Translations under genes and position numbers: made by a program
Assembly: GCA_030374735.1 (NCBI GenBank)
Contig: JASCIV010000359.1
Location: 1-23,066, forward strand
Direction: 5' to 3'
Length of the DNA: 23,066 nucleotides
Source of the DNA: Gracilaria caudata
Taxonomy: Eukaryota > Rhodophyta > Florideophyceae > Gracilariales > Gracilariaceae
Part shown: in pieces, positions 1 through 9,057 of the stretch
How positions within the stretch are numbered: the stretch's first letter is position 1
How the letters are laid out: every line of letters starts with the position of its first letter
Notes under the pieces: generated by a model
What the model was told of the DNA's origin: nothing
The model's input: the letters and a program-made list of their open reading frames with translations, nothing else
Database searches by the model: none

Positions 1-1617
1 GGCCTGTTTCAAGTCACAAAACGCTGCATGGCACTCCTCATTCCAATCCCGGATACTGGAACCCTTCCGGGTGAGCCTCGTTAAGGGCGCAGCGCGCAAG
101 GAAAACTGAGGAATGAAGCGGCGAAAGAACTGAACCAACCCAACAAAACTGCGAACCTCAGTGATGTTGATCGGGCGGGGCCAGTTCTTGATTACTTCCA
201 GCTTCCCTGGGTGCACAGACAGCCCATCACGGTCAACATGTAAACCAAGAAACTCTGTTTCCTCTGTCATAAACGAACATTTCTTGGGAGAAACGTACAA
301 TTGGTGCTCGCGTAATCGTTCCAAAACCGCGCGAATATGGTGCAAATGCTCTTCGCGAGTGCGACTATATATAAGAATGTCGTCAATATAAACCACCAGA
401 AAACGATCAATGAAATCATGGAGAACGCCATTCATGAGAGACTGAAACGTAGCCGGAGCATTACAAAGGCCCATGGGCATCACCAAGTACTCGAATTGGC
501 CGTACTTGGTGTTGAAGGCCGTTTTCTCGATATCCGAAGGACGTAAACGGATTTGATGAAAACCCGTCTTCAGGTCCAATTTAGAGAAGTAGCGCGCATG
601 TCCGAGGCGATCAACCATTTCATCACAACGAGGGAGCGGAGCATTATTGCGTTTCGTGATGCGATTCAGAGCTCAGTAGTCCACCACTCCACGCAGATCT
701 CGTCCTGGTTCTTTCACAAAGAAAAGAGGAGCGCCATAAGGCGATCTGCTCGGCCGAATCTTGCCCGAATTGAGTAACTGTTCCACATATTCTCGGGCAG
801 CGACCAGTTCGGCGGGAGAGAGCTGGCACGGGGCACGATGAGGTGGACGAGCATCCGACGCAATTTCAATGCCATGGTCAACCTCGCGAGAGGATGGAAG
901 GCCTGGGGGAAGCTCAGTTTGAAACACGTCTTCAAATTCCTTCAGGACATCTCGCAGTTCACTATCATCGGCATCCAACAGCTCAGCTTTTGGATCAGAG
1001 CTGCTCTCTGAAGACCGATGTAGATTAAACGAGCTGACTTCCACCACACGAAAGATCTGTGTACCAGCTTTGGAACGCCGTAAACTGCGACGAAACTGCT
1101 TCACTCCCATGTTCTTCACAGAGCACCGAGATTGGCGGGGAGCAAGCTCTGCAGAAAGCATAAGATTATCAACATGAATAGTCCGAGCATCGTAATCCGT
1201 GTCAGGATTAGCGTCGACATGCCAAGGCATTCCCAACAAGACATCATATCGGGCATCGGCAACTATCCAATCTCCACTATAGGAGTACTCACCAATCTGA
1301 AGTGTACCATTAGCAATCATTTCTGTCGCCACTTCGTGCGACCCTTGTTTAGAATGTGAGACATCCATCAAAAACGGACGGAAATCAAAGTGATCTCTAT
1401 GCGCATCGGCAAATTCGCGCGATACCACATTGGAGGTACATCCGTCATCCTTAAGTACTCGTGCGGGGATGTCACAAAAACTACCTGACATCACTAGCAA
1501 AGGCACACAACGAATACTATGCGGACTCTGTTCACTAGAGTCATACGACACGTTATTACACGAAAGTCCTTTCAACGTGAACTTATTCTTTTCGAAAGGA
1601 CACTTTAGTTTCCCGAC
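1..1617 (-). pseudogene. pol: pol: aspartic protease and reverse transcriptase, interrupted by TGA, partial
   Basis: The frame opens after a TAG at 1618-1620. A KCPFEKNKFTLKGL segment leads into a retropepsin-like domain with VLKDDGCTSNVVS as the active-site loop, that is DDG where D-S/T-G is usual. RT follows: an ELPPGLP..VDHGIE lead-in, then SGKIRPSRSPYGAP, then VVDY. A TGA at 673-675 stands where an Arg codon is normal in this family. RT then continues in the same frame to the window edge with ALNRITKRN, FSKLDLKTGFHQIRL, MPMGLCNAPATFQ, the catalytic YIDD (about 375-390), and a SFVGLVQFFRRFIP thumb/connection. Apart from that stop, the RT frame reads without breaks where I followed it. Confidence 0.92.
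673..675 (-). other. In-frame TGA stop within reverse transcriptase
   Basis: The codon sits between VVDY and ALNR in the most conserved N-terminal part of RT. A one-base C-to-T change from CGA (Arg) explains it. The frame is kept on both sides. Confidence 0.9.
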
Positions 1618-1835
1618 CTATCAGAACCTACTTCATCAGCCTGCTCCTGATCGGCTAAGGCGGCTTCAATATTTGCCTCCACCGCATTGCCTCCGGTTGT
1701 GTTGCCATTATTCTGACGATGTTTCCATGGGCGAAATCCTGGTTTATGGCAAAAGAAACACGCGTTGTTTCGGATATCGAGCAGATGTTGTTTGGAGCGA
1801 GCACTGCGACGGACTTCAGAGTTGTCAATTTCCAT
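1605..1835 (-). pseudogene. Nucleocapsid segment with a decayed zinc knuckle
   Basis: This is a 76-codon frame between gag and protease. It contains CFFCHKPG followed by FRPWKH where a retroviral-type knuckle has C-x2-C-x4-H-x4-C. The first two cysteines and the Gly stand, but the His is replaced by Phe and the last Cys by His, so zinc binding is doubtful. Basic residues surround it (RRSARSKQ) and an acidic Gln/Glu-rich tail follows. It lies in a different frame from gag and from protease-RT. Either this element used frameshifting at both junctions or, more likely, indels separated the parts. Confidence 0.7.
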
Positions 1836-2635
1836 CCGGCGTAGGACTCGATTCAGAACGCTGTACGGACGAGTTCTTCAGAGAAACACCAAAGAATGCT
1901 GCTTCAACACGCATGGCAATCTTCGTCGCTTCTTCAAACTCAATACAGTTTGCCTTTCGAACTTCAAACTGAATCTTTGGTTTGAGACTACTTACAAATT
2001 TATCCCACTTCTCGCTCGAACTCATATCCGGTATAGTTAGTATGATATTGCGAAACTCGGAGAGATATGTCGCGAGGGTAGATTTCTGCTTGCACGTTCG
2101 CAGAGAATCTCTTGCACGACGCTCATGATCCTCGGGAACGAATTTTCTTCGAATAGCGGTGACGAAACCATCCCATGTCTGTGGTACTTCTTGGTTCTTC
2201 AACAACGTATACCACCAAATAGCTGCCGTTTCTGTTAACAAGGTTGTTGCGTACGAGATGCGATTCTCGCCAGTCAGCACGACATTTCAGTTTGCAATTT
2301 GAATTAAATTGAAATACTGCTCAACCTTGTACAGCCAAGTGTTCACAACCAAGAAATCCCGTTTGCCAGTAAACACTTCCGGCTTGTTTGGTTTTAGATT
2401 GAGCGACACAGAGCCAACTTGTTCCATACTGAGAGCAATGATTACGAGTGCAACAACTGGGAGAGACCGTATGAAACTTCACTCTGAGCGGTCGATGCCT
2501 CTCGTCTCTAGCCGCTACTGGGTCTCCATGTCGCTTATGACAGCGTCATGGAGATGCTCTTGTCGCTCCACGCGACCACTTGTAGACAGAGCTTTCAATT
2601 TTAACTGTCTCACAATTTTGTTCTGTCGCAAGTAA
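1825..2635 (-). pseudogene. gag: gag (Retrotrans_gag-type capsid), degraded
   Basis: The best-preserved part is 2280-1825 (about 150 codons). It has the capsid signature seen in plant and fungal Ty3 gag: an AAIWWYTLL motif, then TWDGFVTAIRRKF, then a LATYLSEFRNI segment. The same frame continues upstream through a TGA at 2287-2289 into readable capsid sequence (VFTGKRDFLVV, TWLYKVEQYF). Beyond that is a coiled-coil-like N-terminal piece (SGRVERQEHLHDAVISDMET) near 2580-2521, separated by in-frame TAG and TGA. The protein would form the particle shell. The frame ends at 1825-1827, where it overlaps the next segment by 11 bases in a different frame. Confidence 0.85.
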
Positions 2636-2836
2636 CAGTTTTTTAAAGTTTAAAGCACTGATTTTAGTTAGCTCGGCATTCAAAGAAGTAAAAGTGTACT
2701 TTGCTGGTGAAATGTTTATTATTTCTGTTGGGCATAGGTTAATGATTACTATTTTACTCGATTCATAGAAGTTTGAGTTTCAAGTATATTGGTAGCAATC
2801 TGATCCAATTTTTAAAACTACCACAAAGAAGGCAAA

Positions 2837-2859
2837 ATGCGCCGTGTGACACGGCGCAT
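2837..2859. repeat. Perfect palindrome/hairpin followed by a T-run
   Basis: The arms ATGCGCCGTGT and ACACGGCGCAT are exact reverse complements around one base. As RNA this gives a 10-bp GC-rich stem with a TGA loop. Downstream on the + strand, after one base, comes TTTTT. On the minus strand (the retroelement's sense) it would lie upstream of gag, where a 5' LTR or leader is expected. Confidence 0.85.
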
Positions 2860-3063
2860 GTTTTTGAAGAAAAAGCTCGACGTAGACTACTTTGTTTGAG
2901 GAAAAAGCAGCCATTCTAAACATAGACGACGAAAACGAGGCATATACCAAAAACTTGCCATGCAGTACAAATATCTAAGATTTTTGCAAAAATTAGATCA
3001 AATCTATATATAACTAGGATAGCGCTGCCGCTAGTAGGAGCTTTGCGATGAAGCCCGAAGCTG

Positions 3064-3100
3064 GGACTACCACCCCGCTCGCGCAGCGGGGTGGTAGTCC
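3064..3100. repeat. 16-bp perfect stem-loop
   Basis: The arm GGACTACCACCCCGCT (3064-3079) and its exact reverse complement (3085-3100) flank a 5-base loop CGCGC. The stem is very GC-rich within an AT-rich spacer. No run of T follows directly. Function is unknown: it could be a structured RNA element, a fold-back repeat or the residue of a mobile element. Confidence 0.88.
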
Positions 3101-4511
3101 TCGTTACTCCCCTTCCCTCGAAACCGTTACGAAGAGGCACTATGTAATTTAGCAGTGACAACTGAGGAAGTTGTCAAGAAGTGTTCAAAAGGAGTGCTGG
3201 TTTATTTATTTTTGAGAGAGCGTTTCTTTGAAATCAAACTTTCTGTAGAATGTAGTGACTGATCCACTGCACCTGTCTAAAAGTGAGAGAAATGTTTGGG
3301 CCTACGTAATCATTTCAAATCTACTTCGCTGCTTTCTACGTAATAAAAGCTGTAGAACCTCACACATACCCAATCCCTTGGTAACCTTTACTGTTTTTCT
3401 CCGCATTTCGGGTTCGTCATTTTCGAAACTATGCTGTAGCATGCGCGTGCGGGCTGCCAAACGCCTAGGCATTCACTCCAAACACCTATGCATGCACTCC
3501 AGGAGAATTTGGAACAGAACAAATTCGGACGCCATGGCTACCACAGCACGGAGCATACCTTCACTGTCAAATGCAAAGTGTAGTGCATATGCGTTCTAAC
3601 ACGTACACAAATGCACTCTCATAATTCAAATCATTCCAAATAAATGCAAATGTTCTACAAAGCTCGTGCGAATGGAGATTTTAGCCATGCACAACTCTTC
3701 GTACTCCACAACTTTCCATCGGGAAAAGGAAGGGAAACTTAATACACAAACCTACTTGTGCTGCCTCAAAAATTCGACACGATTGCTTGCTGATGGGCAC
3801 ATCGCGCCGTGAAACTCTTTCTTTTTCTTCTTTAGACGCCCAAATGTTAGGGGCGCGCAACATAACTGTCAGTAACGAATCATCAAGGAATGCTGCGTGC
3901 GTATTGAATTTGAGGCTCTGAATTTGCGTCGATGGCGGTGCACGCCACTGCAATATGCGCGTCACTGTGACTGTACGCGATATGTTAATTCCGCATTTCT
4001 GGTAGGGTAAGAACTGCCTTTTGAATTGCTGTACTACAAAATGGCCAAGGAAGTATGGCACTCTCTAATACGAACAGCGCTTTTCAAACATGACGCGATC
4101 TCGGTAATTCAGTCCATGTTGCTCACCGGTGTCGCTGAATTTGTGCTGCTGTCTGGTATTGAGGAAACAAAACAATGCAACAAGCTGACAGTGTCGGGCG
4201 AACCCTTATACCTTCAGCGCGGTAAGTTTGTAACCGTTTCCAAGGCAAATTTGGCATGCACGCGTCACAAGCAACACGTCAGCAAAGTTGGCCGCCATGT
4301 GTCCGTTACATGGTCATGCCAACAAGGTGTTCCCAGACAGACTTGCTTTGCGCGGCTATTTGAGCGCACTTCACGATGCTCACCGCGCTTTTGGTACGTT
4401 CGCTTTCTTGGCCGTACGCTCACGCACGTTTTTTCTTGGCAACCTTTTTGACTCACCCGCTGTCTTGCTTCTTCTCGACTCGGACACGCTTTGCTCGACA
4501 CAGCCGTTGGC

Positions 4512-5009
4512 ATGAAGCTGCTCGTGATTGCGCTGACAGCACTGGTGTGCATGACCTGTGGCGCCCCTCTCACCGCTGAGCACGCGTCTCGCCAGTACTA
4601 CACTACATGGGATAAATGGGATAAGTGGGGTAAGTGGGATAAGTGGGATAAATGGGATAAATGGGATAAATGGGGTAAGCACAAGAAGATTACGCCAACA
4701 ATCGTGGTCAACGGCGTTCCGATCAGCGGTGCCGGCGGCAAAGGCAGCAGCGACAGCCCCATTCCAGCGATCATCACCGGAGGTGTCGGAGGCGCCGGTG
4801 TGCAGAACGCTGCGTTTGTGAGCAACGGCGGCATCATCAAACGCGGTGCTGGAGTATACAGTGTGAGTGTGGGTAATGGCCAGGTGGGTACGGTGGTCGG
4901 AAAAGGTGTCATCACCGGCTCCGTGCAGAACGTGGCTGTTGGCGGCAAAGGAGGGGCTGGCGGCACCGCGTTCTCGTACTCTTCGTCGTCTAAAGCGGGT
5001 GCGCGTTGA
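4512..5009 (+). CDS. Secreted Gly-rich protein with (WDK/WGK)8 repeats
   Basis: The product has 165 residues. I chose ATG 4512 because it is the first ATG in the frame and opens directly on a signal peptide (MKLLVIALTALVCMTCGA, residues 1-18). Residues 33-56 are eight back-to-back tripeptides, six WDK and two WGK, encoded by a 9-bp tandem repeat. A KHKK basic junction follows, then a Gly/Val/Ala-rich region (about 60-150) with recurrent GGKG, GGVGGAG and QNVAVGG motifs, and a Ser-rich end (SYSSSSK). Codon use is GC3-rich, unlike the flanking DNA. It is likely exported to the cell wall or cell surface. The alternating Trp, Asp and Lys suggest adhesive or matrix-binding behaviour, but that is inference. 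I do not recognise a family. Confidence 0.8.
   Translation: MKLLVIALTALVCMTCGAPLTAEHASRQYYTTWDKWDKWGKWDKWDKWDKWDKWGKHKKITPTIVVNGVPISGAGGKGSSDSPIPAIITGGVGGAGVQNAAFVSNGGIIKRGAGVYSVSVGNGQVGTVVGKGVITGSVQNVAVGGKGGAGGTAFSYSSSSKAGAR
4608..4679 (+). repeat. 9-bp tandem repeat (8 units) encoding WDK/WGK
   Basis: There are eight in-frame copies of TGG-GRT-AAR. Two units carry GGT (Gly) instead of GAT (Asp), and the last codon alternates AAA/AAG. The unit is three codons long, so copy-number change would not shift the frame. Confidence 0.93.
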
Positions 5010-6241
5010 GTTGGTGTCCATGGCGGTTGCTCATTCGCACATGGGTAGGTGAGAAAGGTCGGCACGCTTAGAAGTTATGTTTCAAAACAAGGCTTACAGT
5101 GCGTTCATGCGCGCTTCGGATAGGTTAGTAGTACAAAAATGCATTTGTGTTTAGGATGAGTAAGATGTGGCTTGACTGAGGTTTACGGTTTCCCGGATCA
5201 TCTTTCTCAAAGTCAGTTGCTGTATTTAGAAATACATTTCTGCGCGACGTCTAATTTGCAACAAAAGGCACTCTGTTGCTTCTCCGTCTTGACGCTGATA
5301 CAAGGGTATCTTCAAGTGTCAGTGAGCCATTCGTGGAGGAGAATGGTTGCCGAACCATAGCAGCAATGCAAATGGTATCTGCCGACAAATCGACTGCTTG
5401 CGCTACGCCAAACACGTGGTCCATGCTCAACGGTAAGCGCTTCACTCGGTTCTGTTTGCGGCGTATGCACGCCCGCCGCCTTCACGCTCGCGAGTCAGTC
5501 AAAAAAAATCACAGGGTGCGGGCACTTTGCCGAGCCGGCACGACTCTCGCCGCGCACACCGAGTCTTTGTCAAACCTCGTCATCCCAAGATCTTCCCCAA
5601 GTGTCATACCGTTCACTCTGCGGAGAGTCGTACATGGAGCGGCTGCGACCGGGCCGGTTCATGACGGGCACCGGCCATACTTTGCCTAATCGCTTGCGCG
5701 TTATATCTCGAGGACCCCTGCGTGGCGACGGCGCGCGCATGCTCGCGATTCCTCACGGACGCCTACGTCGTTTTGAACGCAGCCATTGGCCAGCACAAAA
5801 AAAATTGCGCACTTTACGAGCAACTAGAACGTGTTCGGCACCAAGCGTTCGCCACTAAAACGCATCATCACCAACACGTTCACAGCCACGCTCTCCTTGC
5901 CAACACAAACTCAAAAGTCGCTCCAGGAGCTTCTCCTGCTCAGCACACTGTAATGAATGGGTTGTTGTTCAACAATTACAGCCACATTGCTGTACGGTTT
6001 TATACAACGCACAGCAATGTACATGGCTGGCGAACAGTTTCTCCGCACGTGGCAGACGGTGGCCGAATGCGCCCACACATGCGTGGCAAAACGCACCCTC
6101 CCTAACATTACTTTTCTCCGCATTTAAGCCGCGCCCCGCTTCGCTCCCTCCCCGATCACCACGCACACCGCATCCCAATCACCGCTCAACGCACTTTCGC
6201 CCACCATCCACGCCAAGCTCTTCACTCAACCGCCGAAAAAA
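5010..6241. other. GC-rich spacer; uncertain coding potential at about 5665-6105
   Basis: From 5010 to 5450 I see nothing. From about 5450 the sequence becomes GC-rich. A + frame open from just after a TGA near 5664 to 6105 looks protein-like in codon use (RFLTDAYVVLNA, CALYEQLERVRHQAF, a His-rich stretch), but has no ATG near its start and no family I recognise. It could be an exon of an unseen gene or chance. The last ~120 bases hold a TATA-like CATTTAAG near 6120 and a C-rich leader that suit the 6242 gene. Confidence 0.4.
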
Positions 6242-6568
6242 ATGAGTCTGTTCGACAAGAACGCCGCCAAGAACATGCTGCTCAAGCAAGTGGAGAAGCA
6301 AAAGGCAAAGCTCAACACCCAACCCTCCACATCCGCCGCTTCTGCCAATCCCTCCGCCCACGCGCCGCATTCCAACGCTCCACCGGAGTATCCGTCATCT
6401 TCTGCGTCGCACTCCACACATGCGAAGAACAGCTGGCAGAACAAGGCCGCGCAGAAGCTGAAGGACCCCGCTGTGAAGGCAAAGGTTGAGAAGGCCGCGA
6501 AGAAGAAAGCCACCAAATCCATAATCAAGGGCGTTGGTGGCGTTTTGTTCAGTGCTTTTGAGGAGTAG
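6242..6568 (+). CDS. Small basic Ala/Lys-rich hypothetical protein
   Basis: The product has 108 residues. It starts at the first ATG of the frame, after a purine stretch (CCGAAAAAA) that ends a C/A-rich leader. The N-terminus MSLFDKNAAKNMLLKQVEKQKAK is predicted helical. The middle (about 28-60) is Ser/Pro/Ala/His-rich and probably disordered. The C-terminal part (QNKAAQKLKDPAVKAKVEKAAKKKATKS) is strongly basic and helical, followed by IIKGVGGVLFSAFEE, which could be a short membrane-touching helix. Codon bias is strong (GCC, AAG, CTC), supporting a real, possibly well-expressed gene. No signal peptide, cysteine or known domain is seen. Lys/Ala helices of this kind occur in nucleic-acid or membrane-binding proteins, but I assign no function. 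Confidence 0.72.
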   Translation: MSLFDKNAAKNMLLKQVEKQKAKLNTQPSTSAASANPSAHAPHSNAPPEYPSSSASHSTHAKNSWQNKAAQKLKDPAVKAKVEKAAKKKATKSIIKGVGGVLFSAFEE

Positions 6569-7447
6569 GCGCATGTTACGCTCCGCCTTCGGTTTTTGTT
6601 AGCAATAGTTTGCCCTGAGCGGTGTTTATAGAGTAATCTACTTATTGAAACGAGGTTATGTAAAAGCTTGAATACCCTCCCTCAATTTGTACTTGGTAGT
6701 ATCTACAACTTACGTTATCTTTGCAAATATCGGTAACCATTTCCCCTCCGAGATCTATTTGTTCCATATTGTCCTAATCCAGAGAACGCCCATCATACAT
6801 TACTTCTGGTTTAAGGATCACCTCTCTTTTAAAACAGCAATGATATATGTCGTATAGTGCCCCGATACGCTAGCGAGCATGCGCGCAATTTTGTATCACA
6901 TATATCCTTACAGGCTGGAAGCGTTAGATCTGGCAGAGCTCGGCCACACTCCACGTACAACTGCCTCCACATGAGCTTTTTACATTTCTGTATTACACCG
7001 CGTACGAACATGACTGGTAGATCTGAAAAAAGGTTGGATTACTGTCAGCTCTGGTGGAGAGTCTCTACAAAAAGGAAGACCCACTTCCAATTCTGTAACA
7101 GCGACTTTATCGATAATGGTGCAGAGAACCTGAAGATGGCAAGAAATTGGCGGAATCGATACAATTCACAATCCAACTATTTAGCAAGCAGCAAAAGGTA
7201 AGCCTGTGCTCTGTGAAGTGGAACTTCAGAGGCACACTATCAGTTTGTGAAAGACGGAACCGCCCAACGGCCGATAGTGAATGGCCATCTGCATAAGCCT
7301 GCTACCAGTATAAGAGACAGGTGGCGAGCAAAACTGCACCTACCCCCCACCATTTCCGCCTCGCCCTTCGAGCTCACAACCCGCCGCTGGTTTTCATTCA
7401 AAACCTGAGCTGCATCGGGGGAAAGAGGAAACTTTTTACAAATCTAC
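6569..7447. other. Spacer with promoter and leader of the 7448 gene
   Basis: I see no gene here; the short open frames are featureless. The 3' end of this stretch holds a TATA box (7309-7316) and a C-rich leader before the ATG at 7448. Confidence 0.5.
7309..7316 (+). promoter_or_regulatory. TATA box of the 7448 zinc-finger gene
   Basis: TATAAGAG lies about 130 bases before the ATG. With transcription starting about 30 bases further on, the leader would be roughly 100 bases and rich in C and A. No ATG intervenes. Confidence 0.55.
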
Positions 7448-7888
7448 ATGAATAATCAGCCAGGACGCAGGCGCCGTCGCGGTCCGAAATGGGTCAGGGT
7501 CGACACCATGGACAGATGCCCTTGGCCGGGCCTTTGGCCGAACGGTATGGCAAACGCTCAACGGAAAGGAGTTCCTTCTGCACAAGGTGGACGCGCGGGC
7601 ATCACAGCTGGCACATCTGATGGAGAAACGGGCAGTACGACGGTGGGTGATGGGCAGCAGAAGGATTGCAGAGTTACGCTACGTAAGGTGGAAGGAGAGA
7701 GCGACTTGCCAAAGTGTGGAAATTGCATGGTGGAAATAGCTGAGCACTTGCTCGAATATCACCAACAGCATTGCCACAAGTCGAAATGCCACTTGGAGGA
7801 TTGCAGTTGTACTTCTGTGAGCGACTGTGAGTTTAGGTATCGTCAGCACCTTGTTCAGCACCTGCACTCAATCAGGGGCGATCATTGA
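7448..7888 (+). CDS. Small zinc-finger protein (C2HC plus degenerate C2H2)
   Basis: The product has 146 residues, starting at the first ATG after the TATA box at 7309. The N-terminus has an RRRRRG basic cluster, possibly a nuclear localisation signal, followed by a low-complexity Gly/Ser/Thr region. Residues 90-109 form C-x2-C-x11-H-x3-C (CGNC..H..C). A second unit follows with C114, C119 and C121, then C121-x12-H134-x3-H138. The spacing of the first unit is identical to that of the first finger of the gene at 10256-11311, and both are followed directly by a C2H2-like unit near the C-terminus. That points to a shared local family. It is likely a nuclear nucleic-acid-binding or protein-interaction factor. 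Exact role unknown. Confidence 0.72.
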   Translation: MNNQPGRRRRRGPKWVRVDTMDRCPWPGLWPNGMANAQRKGVPSAQGGRAGITAGTSDGETGSTTVGDGQQKDCRVTLRKVEGESDLPKCGNCMVEIAEHLLEYHQQHCHKSKCHLEDCSCTSVSDCEFRYRQHLVQHLHSIRGDH

Positions 7889-9057
7889 GGCGGGAGATTT
7901 ATATTGACGTAGCTATTGCAAAATCAGGCCAAAAGATCATCGATTGGCTTCAAGAGACTGAGCACTAAAGCACCTGTCGCAGGTTCTGGCCTCCGCTAAT
8001 CGCCAACGCGAAGGATCAGGTGCCGTTACGGTACGGCTCGTGTCCTACCAGCAACTATCAAGGTCAAACCAATTCTTTTAGTTAGACACGGAGCATAGTT
8101 CAGTTCATCACACTAGTTCGAATTAAGCCAGTGCAGATCTCAGCTCTGCAACTACTTCGAATTAAATTACTACACGCTCTCACTCGCTAAAGTAGCTTAA
8201 CAACGCACAGAAGAACCTTAAATAGTTGCAGACGACGAATCGAAAGGTGCGAAACACAGAAGAGTACGACCTTCAGTATTGGTGCTGATTTATCGTAGTT
8301 CCCAAGAAATTGAAACGTTTGATAGCAAAGCTCCTACTACACAGTTTCACTACCAATAGTTATTACAATTGTTCTTGTTCCTCGGACCTTTCAAGGAAAG
8401 AAGAAGATAATCATATTATGAAATAGAGCGTAGTCCTAGGCTCTCGTCTGTCATCAAACCGCTTCATCATGAGGCTTACCGTAACGGTACGATCGCTTTT
8501 TGCAGAACTGATGTTCCTGCCCTCGCCAAATGAAGGTCGTCCAATACACATGTTTAGGTATTATTGATTAGACCACAGAAATGTAAGTATTGTAGTAATC
8601 GAAATGGAATGGATTTAAGGCACAACCAATTATCATACATATCAAATCTCATTGCCAAGCTGCTTCCGGGGAAACTCAGCTATCTTCGAGCACACCCCAA
8701 GTCGTCAGAAACGAATCAGGCGGTCAAGTATGTCGATGATCTAGAACTAGCTCTATATAAATCCACTTCACAGTAAGTCTTAGCCTTACACTGTAAGTTG
8801 TGATGGTAACAATTTGCAAAACATGAACGAATGAAATGGCAACGAGTCATCATGATTCTACTATTTGGAGAGGATGAATCGTTGCTCCTCATTCATTGGC
8901 TCAAGTTTTTCCTATTTTTTGGAAAAACCGTTTGAATGTCTTCCATTCAAAAACCTAGCTCGTGCGCTTCGAACCTTGTCCATCCGTGCAGTTTTCCTTT
9001 TCCTTCCTTGCTCCTCGGTTGAAAAAGCCCCCACCTCCACCACCTCCAACATCCAGC
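7889..9057. other. Gene-free stretch containing an inverted-repeat-bounded segment
   Basis: No supported gene. Apart from the inverted repeat pair at 8020-8039/8471-8490, it is AT-rich with short repeated motifs such as TTCGAATTAA (near 8117 and 8154). I saw no TATA box immediately before 9058; the last 60 bases are a C-rich leader. Confidence 0.5.
8020..8490. repeat. Segment bounded by 20-bp imperfect inverted repeats (candidate MITE)
   Basis: The left arm at 8020-8039, reverse-complemented, matches the right arm at 8471-8490 at 17 of 20 positions around the core TACCGTAACGG. The enclosed ~430 bases have no coding frame of note. Size, AT-rich interior and terminal inverted repeats suit a miniature inverted-repeat element. 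I found no convincing target-site duplication, so this is tentative. Confidence 0.4.

Larger units (their letters stand above)
1..2640 (-). mobile_element. Ty3/gypsy LTR retrotransposon remnant (gag-PR-RT), left part outside the window
   Basis: On the minus strand the order is gag, a zinc-knuckle-like segment, aspartic protease and reverse transcriptase, the standard Ty3/gypsy order. RNase H, integrase and the 3' LTR would lie left of position 1. The copy is broken. There is a TGA at 2287-2289 and further stops in the gag 5' part (TAG and TGA between about 2480 and 2520). The nucleocapsid segment (1835-1605) is out of frame with both gag and protease. A TGA at 673-675 interrupts RT. I could not delimit a 5' LTR or prove a primer-binding site. 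Sense-strand TGGATCAGATTGC near 2795-2808 is only a weak PBS candidate. It is inactive as it stands. Confidence 0.93.
2641..4511. other. Gene-free stretch; two strong hairpins, no supported gene
   Basis: This AT-rich spacer lies between the retroelement and the WDK-repeat gene. The open frames here are short, have no recognisable domain and mostly lack an ATG start. Part of it next to 2640 may be the decayed 5' LTR/leader of the retrotransposon, but I found no direct-repeat partner inside the window. Two perfect inverted repeats (2837-2859 and 3064-3100) are listed separately. The last ~100 bases before 4512 are pyrimidine-rich and may be the promoter and leader of the following gene; I saw no clear TATA box. 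Confidence 0.6.

Noticed and set aside
3681..4451. Frames of 126-141 codons on both strands
   Set aside because: Mutually overlapping, mostly without ATG starts, no recognisable segment.
4380..5065. Long minus-strand open frames opposite the WDK-repeat gene
   Set aside because: They mirror the GC-biased codons and the 9-bp repeat of the + strand gene and show only low-complexity Pro/His/Leu/Ser repeats.
5095..5107. TACAGTGCGTTCA, also found at 15829-15841 inside the candidate MITE
   Set aside because: Only 13 bases match and similarity does not extend, so a shared element is not supported.
6226..6528. 100-codon minus frame with a Phe/Ala/Cys-rich product
   Set aside because: Shadow of the 6242-6568 gene; its composition follows from the sense codons.
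8110..8175. Repeated TTCGAATTAA resembling a tRNA T-arm
   Set aside because: No cloverleaf could be drawn around either copy.
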